DNA of 8,690 nt from an uncultured Collinsella sp. Lineage in GTDB: Bacteria; Actinomycetota; Coriobacteriia; Coriobacteriales; Coriobacteriaceae. The notes below the pieces were generated by a model, which searched no databases, was not told the origin of the DNA, and saw only the letters and a program-made list of their open reading frames with translations. How positions within the stretch are numbered: the stretch's first letter is position 1; every line of letters begins with the position of its first letter. The position numbers were made by a program, and so were the translations under genes. Shown in pieces: positions 1 through 4,694 of this stretch. The DNA is taken from positions 1-8,690 of the forward strand of contig CAADVJ010000084.1 of assembly GCA_900752475.1 (NCBI GenBank), in the 5' to 3' direction.

Positions 1-38
1 ACGAGATAGTCGAGAAGCGCGGTCTCAAGAAGGAGTAA
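1..38 (+). CDS. C-terminal end of an unidentified protein (partial)
   Basis: Reading from base 3, the frame gives EIVEKRGLKKE followed by TAA at 36-38. A charged, lysine-rich tail of this kind is a common protein C-terminus, and codon third positions are mostly G or C. Only 11 residues are visible, so no family can be named. No convincing terminator hairpin follows it. The call is tentative, because a reading frame this short can occur by chance. Confidence 0.4.
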   Translation, partial: EIVEKRGLKKE

Positions 39-391
39 CATCGGGACTTGCAGCGACGGACCTCAGGACGCTCTTACACCACGTCTACGCGCGCGATCAG
101 GGTCGGATGTCTATCACCCTCGAGTGGATCCAAATGTGAAGCGAAATCACTCTTGCGTGAGAGCGTTAGGCAACATTTGAGGAAGAACTTATCGGATTAA
201 CACCCTAAGATAACTCTTGAACTGCATTATATGACCTGCAATAAATTAGCGGACCCCCTATAGTTGCAGAATACTCCATTTATTGCACGGCACGAGGGTA
301 CCCACCTTGGCATCGACTATCAAAAAACGCTCAGTCCGGGATCTCGTCCACTATTCCCCATCATTTTGTACAACGAATTACCTGAACGTCA
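39..391. other. Gene-free region upstream of the metal-efflux operon
   Basis: I find no coding frame, tRNA or terminator with a T-run in this 350-base stretch. From about 150 onward it is visibly richer in A and T than the genes around it. It holds a perfect 10-bp inverted repeat (listed separately) and a weak promoter-like pair, TTGAAC at 217-222 and AATAAA at 240-245 with 17 bp between them. Nothing downstream of that pair is recognisable, so I do not call it a promoter. Confidence 0.5.
237..287. repeat. Perfect 10-bp inverted repeat, 31-bp spacer
   Basis: TGCAATAAAT at 237-246 is the exact reverse complement of ATTTATTGCA at 278-287. The arm centres are 41 bp apart, about four helical turns. 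A related TGCATTAT lies at 223-230. The arms are AT-rich and the spacer is long, so a protein-binding pair is more likely than an RNA hairpin. No function is known, and chance is possible in AT-rich sequence. Confidence 0.4.
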
Positions 392-419
392 TTGACATAT
401 GAATATGCACTCATATAAT
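392..419 (+). promoter_or_regulatory. Sigma70-type promoter of the efflux operon
   Basis: A perfect -35 box TTGACA (392-397) and a perfect -10 box TATAAT (414-419) are separated by 16 bp. Transcription should start near 425-427, about 40 bases before the repressor start codon. An operator fills the spacer, so repressor binding and RNA polymerase binding should exclude each other. Confidence 0.9.
397..416. promoter_or_regulatory. ArsR/SmtB-type operator 1, inside the promoter
   Basis: The 20-bp site ATATGAATATGCACTCATAT has 6-bp arms ATATGA and TCATAT around 8 bases. Its reverse complement matches operators 2 and 3 along nearly its full length (shared pattern ATATGAG-YG-N3-RTTCATA or close to it). 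It overlaps the last base of the -35 box and the first half of the -10 box. Palindromes of this ATATGA/TCATAT type are known targets of SmtB/ArsR-family repressors. Binding by the product of the gene at 466 is inferred. Confidence 0.8.
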
Positions 420-431
420 CGAAAGTAAATT

Positions 432-451
432 ATATGAGCGCATGTTCATAT
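432..451. promoter_or_regulatory. ArsR/SmtB-type operator 2, after the transcription start
   Basis: The site ATATGAGCGCATGTTCATAT has the same 6-8-6 layout as operator 1, and the two centres are 35 bp apart. It lies just downstream of the expected start of transcription and ends one base before the ribosome-binding region GAAAGGA (452-458) of the repressor gene. Two sites here could give cooperative or looped repression. Confidence 0.8.
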
Positions 452-465
452 GAAAGGATATTGCA

Positions 466-831
466 ATGAGCATCCGCGTTGATGAAACGAAACTCGACAT
501 CGAGGCCACCGAACCCGCGATCCCGACCACCTGCTCGCCCGAGGACCTTCCCGACGAGGAGCTTCTCTACGACCTCGCCGACCTGTTCAAGGTCTTCAGC
601 GACACCACGCGCATCAAGATCCTCTATGCCCTCATGGGCCGCGAGCTCTGCGTGGCAGACATCGCCGAAGCGACCGAAACCTCGCAGTCCGCGGTGTCGC
701 ACCAGCTGCGCACACTCAAGCAGTCGCACCTGGTTAAATTCCGGCGCGACGGGCGCAATATCCTCTACTCGCTCGCCGACGACCACGTCTACACCATGCT
801 CAACCAGGGCATGAGCCATATCTGCGAATAG
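466..831 (+). CDS. ArsR/SmtB-family metal-sensing repressor
   Basis: This is a 121-residue winged-helix repressor that should release DNA when it binds a divalent metal. The core DNA-reading helix is SQSAVSHQLRTL (73-84), followed by a wing RRDGRNILYSL (93-103). The C-terminal helix carries the full alpha-5 zinc-site pattern D-x-H-x10-H-x2-E (D105, H107, H118, E121) known from SmtB and CzrA. The alpha-3 position reads ELCVAD with only one cysteine (C62) where CadC and ArsR have CxC. Another cysteine is C23, and C120 sits inside the alpha-5 site. I therefore expect zinc, possibly also cadmium or lead, as inducer. The ATG at 466 is preceded by GAAAGGA at 7 bases. It is the first gene of the efflux operon and probably represses itself through operators 1 and 2. 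Confidence 0.92.
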   Translation: MSIRVDETKLDIEATEPAIPTTCSPEDLPDEELLYDLADLFKVFSDTTRIKILYALMGRELCVADIAEATETSQSAVSHQLRTLKQSHLVKFRRDGRNILYSLADDHVYTMLNQGMSHICE

Positions 832-893
832 CAACCAACCACGGTACCAGCGCGGCCTGCACCCAAGCCGCAAAAACGGGAAAGGAACCCACC

Positions 894-1112
894 ATGAAAA
901 AGCAGTTTAAACTCGACGAGATCGACTGCGCCAACTGCGCGCGCGAGCTTCAGGACGAACTTGCCAAGCTCGAGGGCGTCAAGTCCGTTTCGGTCAACTA
1001 TATGACCCAGAAGCTGACGCTCGAGGCCGATGACGCCGAGTTCGACGAGGTGCTCAACCGCGTTGTGGAGTTTACGGCCGACGCCGAGCCGGACTGCGAG
1101 ATCATTCTCTAG
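894..1112 (+). CDS. Free-standing heavy-metal-associated (HMA) domain protein
   Basis: This 72-residue protein has the ferredoxin-like HMA fold pattern. The metal-binding loop is IDCANCA, with C12 and C15, in place of the GMTCxxC of copper chaperones. The DCANC form is typical of the N-terminal domains of ZntA and CadA ATPases. LEGVKSVSVNYMTQKLTLE (26-44) matches the usual turn and beta strands, and a third cysteine, C68, is near the end. The protein is strongly acidic: 18 Asp/Glu against 8 Lys/Arg. AAAGGA lies 7 bases before the ATG. It sits 62 bp after the repressor gene and 100 bp before the ATPase gene, which lacks this domain. It therefore probably hands metal to the ATPase or regulates it in trans. 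Zn/Cd/Pb specificity is inferred from the loop and neighbours. Confidence 0.88.
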   Translation: MKKQFKLDEIDCANCARELQDELAKLEGVKSVSVNYMTQKLTLEADDAEFDEVLNRVVEFTADAEPDCEIIL

Positions 1113-1133
1113 CCCAGGTTTACGCCAACCTGC

Positions 1134-1157
1134 AAGGCCGCGCTTGCCGCGGCCTTT
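1134..1157 (+). terminator. GC-rich hairpin between the HMA and ATPase genes
   Basis: AAGGCCGCG (1134-1142) and CGCGGCCTT (1148-1156) form a perfect 9-bp stem with a 5-base loop. Only three Ts follow (1155-1157) before GCT, so termination would be partial. A smaller perfect hairpin, CAGGTT/AACCTG (1115-1120 and 1127-1132), lies directly before it. The pair may lower the transcription that reaches the ATPase gene or stabilise the upstream mRNA. Which of these applies cannot be told from sequence. Confidence 0.5.
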
Positions 1158-1169
1158 GCTCGCGAAATT

Positions 1170-1189
1170 ATATGAGCGAGTGTTCATAC
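1170..1189. promoter_or_regulatory. ArsR/SmtB-type operator 3, before the ATPase gene
   Basis: ATATGAGCGAGTGTTCATAC differs from operator 2 at only three of 20 positions, and the match extends 5 bases further left as AAATT. It lies 24 bp before the ATPase start codon. I see no strong promoter around it. The best pair is TTGCCG (1144-1149) and TTATAT (1168-1173) with 18 bp between, which is poor. It may control a weak internal promoter or act as a roadblock to read-through. Confidence 0.75.
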
Positions 1190-1212
1190 ATTCAAATGGG
1201 AGGATACGAGTC

Positions 1213-3165
1213 ATGGCCACCGCCGACCCCAAGAAGAAAAAGAAGAAGCGCAAGAAAAAAGAGTCACTCGAGCATAAGCGCAACCGCATCCTGGTAGCGC
1301 TGGGCATTTTTGCCGTGGTGTACGCCCTCGATGAGCTCGGCACCCTCGCCGCCGCATTCGGCACCCCGGGCGACATCTACGCCAGCTTTGTGCTATTCCT
1401 CGTGCCGTTTTTGATTGCCGGCTACGACGTACTGCAAAAGGCATTCAATAACATCCGCCGCGGCAAGGCCTTCGACGAGAGTTTCCTTATGGCAGTCGCG
1501 ACCATCGGCGCATTTGCCATGGTGCTCTTCCCCGATACCGACCCGCACATGGCCGAAGGCGCCGCCGTCATGCTGCTCTACCAGGTCGGCGAGCTGTTTC
1601 AGGCGTACGCCGTGGGCAAGAGCCGCAAGTCGATCAGTGCCATGATGGACATCGCGCCCGACTACGCTAACGTCGAGCAGCCCGACGGCACACTCGAGCA
1701 GGTCTTCCCCGATGACATCGCCGTGGGCACCGTCATCGTCGTCAAGCCCGGCGAGCGCGTGCCTATCGACGGCGTCATCGTCGAAGGCGAGACACAGCTC
1801 GATACCGCCGCGCTCCCGGGCGAGTCAGTCCCCCGCCCGGCCAAAACCGGAGACGATATCATCAGCGGCTGCATCAACATGACGGGTCTCATCCACGTGC
1901 GCACCACCAAGCCATTTGGCGAGTCCACCGTCGCGCGCGTCCTGGAGCTCGTAGAAAACGCCAGCGAAAAGAAGGCGCGCACCGAGAACTTCATCACGCG
2001 CTTCGCCCGCGTCTACACGCCCGCCGTCACCGGCGCTGCCGCGGTACTCGCGCTCGGCGGCGGCTTGGTCACCGGCGCCTGGTCCGACTGGATCCTGCGC
2101 GGCCTGACCTTCCTGGTCGTCAGCTGCCCGTGCGCGCTCGTGATCAGCGTGCCGCTCAGCTTCTTTGGCGGCATCGGCGGCGCATCCAAGCTGGGCGTTC
2201 TCATCAAGGGTTCTAACTACCTCGAAACGCTCGCCGACGTGGACACCGTCGTCTTCGACAAAACGGGCACCCTCACCAACGGCACGTTCTCGGTGGTTGC
2301 GGTGCACCCCGAGGCAGGCTATACCGAGCAATCGCTGCTTGAAGTCGCAGCCCTTGCGGAGTCGTTCTCCGATCACCCCATCGCGCAGTCCGTGCGTGTC
2401 GCCTACCAGAGCGAGGTCGACCCCAAGCGCGTTAGCAACTCCACCAACGACGCGGGCCACGGCGTGACGGCGAACATCGACGGCAGGCACGTCGTCGTTG
2501 GCAACGCAAAGATGCTCGCCGCGGCCGGAGTCGAAGCGCCCGATTGCGAGGTCGTCGGAACGATTCTGCATGTGCTCGTTGACGGCGTGTACGCCGGCCA
2601 CATCGTGATTGCAGACACCGTTAAGGCCGATGCCGAGCAAACGATTCGCGACCTGCACGCCGCCGGCGTCAAGCGCACCGTCATGCTCACGGGCGACCGC
2701 GAGGAAGTGGCTGCTGCGGTGGCCAAGCAGCTCGGACTCGACGAGTTCCACGCGCAGCTCCTGCCGGGCGATAAGGTCGAGCGTGTTGAAGCGCTGCTCG
2801 CAGCCGAAAGCGGCAAGGGCAAGCTCGCCTTTGTCGGCGACGGCATCAACGATGCGCCCGTGCTCACCCGTGCCGACGTTGGCATTGCCATGGGCGCCAT
2901 GGGGTCCGACGCCGCGATTGAGGCCGCCGACGTGGTGCTCATGGATGACAAGCCGTCCAACATCTCCCGCGCGATCCGCGTGGCGCGCAAGACCATGACG
3001 ATTGTTTGGCAGAACATCATCTTTGCGCTGGGCATTAAGTTGCTGATTCTGGTGCTTGCGGCACTGGGCATCGCCAACATGTGGCTTGCCGTGTTCGGCG
3101 ACGTAGGCGTGGCGATCATCGCCATCCTGAACGCCATGCGCGCGATGGGTGTCAAGAACCTGTAG
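1213..3165 (+). CDS. cadA: P1B-type heavy-metal exporting ATPase (Zn/Cd/Pb)
   Basis: This 650-residue membrane pump uses ATP to expel divalent soft metals from the cytoplasm. Motifs in order are: actuator loop LPGES (201-205; the usual TGES has Thr here), metal-site CPC in a membrane helix (305-307), phosphorylated aspartate in DKTGT (D349), HP motif (H388, P389), TGD (493-495) and hinge GDGIND (542-547). K609 and D630 in the last two helices match the metal-site Lys and Asp of ZntA-like Zn/Cd/Pb pumps rather than copper pumps. Eight membrane helices are expected: about 25-45, 54-75, 88-106, 113-130, 268-290, 295-320, 597-618 and 620-642. There is no N-terminal HMA domain. Instead, residues 7-16 are ten lysines or arginines. 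I chose the ATG at 1213 because GGGAGGA lies 8 bases before it; the open frame runs further upstream, but only through the HMA gene and the operator. The cadA symbol is by family. Confidence 0.94.
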   Translation: MATADPKKKKKKRKKKESLEHKRNRILVALGIFAVVYALDELGTLAAAFGTPGDIYASFVLFLVPFLIAGYDVLQKAFNNIRRGKAFDESFLMAVATIGAFAMVLFPDTDPHMAEGAAVMLLYQVGELFQAYAVGKSRKSISAMMDIAPDYANVEQPDGTLEQVFPDDIAVGTVIVVKPGERVPIDGVIVEGETQLDTAALPGESVPRPAKTGDDIISGCINMTGLIHVRTTKPFGESTVARVLELVENASEKKARTENFITRFARVYTPAVTGAAAVLALGGGLVTGAWSDWILRGLTFLVVSCPCALVISVPLSFFGGIGGASKLGVLIKGSNYLETLADVDTVVFDKTGTLTNGTFSVVAVHPEAGYTEQSLLEVAALAESFSDHPIAQSVRVAYQSEVDPKRVSNSTNDAGHGVTANIDGRHVVVGNAKMLAAAGVEAPDCEVVGTILHVLVDGVYAGHIVIADTVKADAEQTIRDLHAAGVKRTVMLTGDREEVAAAVAKQLGLDEFHAQLLPGDKVERVEALLAAESGKGKLAFVGDGINDAPVLTRADVGIAMGAMGSDAAIEAADVVLMDDKPSNISRAIRVARKTMTIVWQNIIFALGIKLLILVLAALGIANMWLAVFGDVGVAIIAILNAMRAMGVKNL

Positions 3166-3318
3166 CACTCGCGGCCCCGGCCTACGGTGACGTTGCTGGT
3201 GGTTCTTGGGCATCGCTTGCTGGCGGGGTTCCTTTGCTGAAATGGACTTGGCCGAAAGGGCCGCTGGTCCCGGTCGCTGGTTCGCGCTTTGCGCGAACTC
3301 CGCGCCACTGTAAGTCAG
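3166..3318. other. Convergent intergenic region with hairpins
   Basis: This region lies between the ends of the ATPase gene (plus) and the DtxR-like gene (minus). GTTCGCGC (3280-3287) and GCGCGAAC (3291-3298) form a perfect 8-bp stem with a TTT loop, and GGCC/GGCC near 3250-3262 can form a smaller one. Neither has a T-run on either strand, so a bidirectional terminator is possible but not shown. I see no gene here. Confidence 0.4.
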
Positions 3319-3708
3319 TTAGGCTTCCGTTGTTGGGCCCGCCGCATCTTCCCGTCCCAGCATCGCCCTCAGCTTCTCGAAGCTTTCCTCGCTTAGGCAG
3401 TGCTCCATGTGGCAGCCCTCTTGCGACGCGACCTCAGCCGAAACACCCGCATCCTCTAGCAGCCCCACGAAAAAGCAGTGACGCTCCCACATTTGACGAG
3501 CGACCTCCAGACCACGCTCCGTCAGATGAACATCTCGCTTGCCCATTTCGACATAGCCGTTGCTTTCCAACGTCGCCATGGCCTTGGAAACGCTCGCCTT
3601 AGTTACACCGAGGTACTCCGCAACGTCGATCGAGCGCACGACGCCCTGACGTTCCGACAGAACGTAGATCGATTCGAGATAGTCTTCTCCGGATTCACGT
3701 AGGGCCAT
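3319..3708 (-). CDS. DtxR/MntR-family metal-dependent transcriptional repressor
   Basis: This 129-residue protein should repress metal-uptake or metal-homeostasis genes when Fe(II) or Mn(II) is bound. Residues 1-60 are a winged helix beginning ESGEDYLESIY, with a DNA-reading helix around TKASVSKAMATLESNGYV (36-53). Residues 65-117 form the dimerisation domain. Likely metal ligands are D9, E12 and H77, plus the cluster C99-H-M-E102-H103. The C-x-x-E-H form resembles DtxR (Cys, iron type) rather than Bacillus MntR (Glu at that place), while D9 and E12 are MntR-like, so the metal is uncertain. There is no SH3-like third domain. I chose the ATG at 3708 because GAAAGG lies about 6-11 bases before it and the family begins at this point. 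The open frame continues upstream through the operator boxes, but that part does not resemble protein. It probably regulates itself through the upstream GTTAGCC boxes. Confidence 0.88.
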   Translation of the reverse strand: MALRESGEDYLESIYVLSERQGVVRSIDVAEYLGVTKASVSKAMATLESNGYVEMGKRDVHLTERGLEVARQMWERHCFFVGLLEDAGVSAEVASQEGCHMEHCLSEESFEKLRAMLGREDAAGPTTEA

Positions 3709-3732
3709 GGGCCGCCTTTCGCGATGATTGCT

Positions 3733-3815
3733 AGTTAGCCTTTGGATACTTTCCACGGCTAACTTTACCGCAAAAGTTGCCCATGTCTTACTACTTTGTC
3801 TAAAAGTTAGCCGTG
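3733..3815. promoter_or_regulatory. Operator array of GTTAGCC boxes upstream of the DtxR-like gene
   Basis: AAAGTTAGCCGTG (3803-3815) is repeated exactly in reverse complement at 3754-3766, with 36 bp between. A third copy, AGTTAGCC (3733-3740), lies inside GCTAGTTAGC (3730-3739), an imperfect palindrome. GTTAGCC is the centre of the known DtxR-box consensus (TTAGGTTAGCCTAACCTAA). The boxes cover the 107 bp upstream of the start codon, so autoregulation by the adjacent repressor is the likely role. I could not pick out a convincing minus-strand promoter among them. Confidence 0.65.
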
Positions 3816-3836
3816 TTTCACAAAACGTGCGGGACG

Positions 3837-3872
3837 AAAACAAAATGGGGACGCCCCGCAAGGAGTGTCCCC
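3837..3872 (-). terminator. Intrinsic terminator of the ABC-F/HAD unit
   Basis: On the minus strand GGGGACACTCC (3872-3862) pairs with GGGGCGTCCCC (3857-3847) around the loop TTGC, giving 11 positions with one mismatch and one G-T pair. ATTTTGTTTT follows immediately (3846-3837). It lies 45 bases after the HAD stop codon and just ahead of the DtxR-like gene's control region, so it keeps the two units apart. Confidence 0.85.
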
Positions 3873-3916
3873 CAGCTGCCGGCAGAAAAGGAGCATCCCT
3901 AAGTGCCGAGCCGCAG

Positions 3917-4688
3917 TTATAACAGTCCAAAGTGCTTCGCGGCGTTGTAGATTCCGTCGTCGTCCACGGCGGTCGTCACATAGGTCGCCGCAGCTTTCAC
4001 CGTGTCCTGTGCGTTACCCATGGCCACGCTCGTGCCCACGGCGGAAAACATCGATAGGTCGTTCTCGCCGTCGCCAAAGGCGATCGCCTCGCTCGCGTCG
4101 ATATCCAGACGCTCCAGCGTCGGCGCCACACCCAGGTCCTTGCCGCCGTTAGCGGGAATAATGTCGCAGAACAGGTCGCACCAGCGCGTGGTGAGCGAAT
4201 GCGACACGGCATCGGTCACGACATGCTCGCCGGCCGGATCAACAAAGGCGCAAAAACTGTTAGACCGGTGCGTCAAAGGCGTGCTCAAACGGCTCCTCGT
4301 GATAGACGATTCCCGCGTTGCTGCCAGCCGTCACCACGCGCTCGGACAGGCGGTTCACAAACGAGTTCTCGCCCTGCATGCACAGCGAGTCATAGCACCC
4401 CTGCGCCACCTGGTCCACGATCACCGCAACGTCGTCTGGATCGATCGGACAGCTGCGGTAAACCCCCTCGGCATCAAAGCAGTGCTGACCCGAGAGCGTA
4501 ATGTACGCATCCCAACCCAGGTCGAACAGCCAATCCGGCATCTGGTAGGTCGGGCGACCCGTGGCGATTACGCACGCGATCCCCTGCTCGCGAAAGCTGT
4601 CGAGCACCCGCTGCGCCGACGCCGGAATCTGGTGGGTCTTAAAACTCAGCAGCGTGCCGTCGATATCGAAAAATGCGGCTTTGATCAT
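3917..4688 (-). pseudogene. Cof-type HAD-superfamily phosphatase, frameshifted
   Basis: The N-terminal part (4688 to 4263, 142 residues) has the nucleophile motif FFDIDGT (D8, D10), T43 in VIATGR, and the start of a type-C2 cap. It stops at TAA (4262-4260). The remainder runs in another frame to a TAA at 3919-3917 and holds the conserved lysine in NGGKDLGV and the metal-binding GDGENDLSMF. Removing one A from the TAAC at the junction (4261 or 4260) removes the stop and restores the frame at once, giving APVYSFCAFVD and a 256-residue protein of normal Cof length. Its Lys would be 183 and the last Asp pair 206 and 210. Cof enzymes dephosphorylate sugar phosphates or cofactors such as flavin or PLP; the substrate here is unknown. 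The ATG lies 6 bases after the ABC-F stop, so the two are translationally linked. All motifs being intact suggests a very recent mutation or a sequencing error. Confidence 0.85.
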
Positions 4689-4694
4689 TCTCGC

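Noticed and set aside
852..876. GCGGC/GCCGC hairpin followed by AAAAA between the repressor and HMA genes
   Set aside because: The stem has only 5 bp with a 10-base loop, and on the plus strand it is followed by As, not Ts, so it is not a terminator. On the minus strand there is no gene to terminate.
1030..1212. Upstream extension of the ATPase reading frame
   Set aside because: It overlaps the HMA gene in another frame, the hairpins and operator 3, and the resulting residues are Pro/Arg-rich. The ATG at 1213 has a strong ribosome-binding site.
1231..1262. Purine-rich AAG/AAA run as a slippage or regulatory element
   Set aside because: It simply encodes the lysine-rich N-terminus of the ATPase and the frame is intact. 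No alternative frame product is supported.
1825..3213. Long minus-strand open frame opposite the metal ATPase
   Set aside because: The plus strand carries a complete P-type ATPase with all motifs. The antisense product is His/Arg/Gly/Ala-rich without any domain pattern.
3280..3298. Perfect 8-bp hairpin as terminator for the convergent genes
   Set aside because: There is no T-run on either side. It is kept only as part of the intergenic description.
3709..3930. Upstream extension of the DtxR-like reading frame
   Set aside because: It runs through the operator boxes and the terminator of the HAD gene. The family-typical N-terminus begins at 3708 with a good ribosome-binding site.
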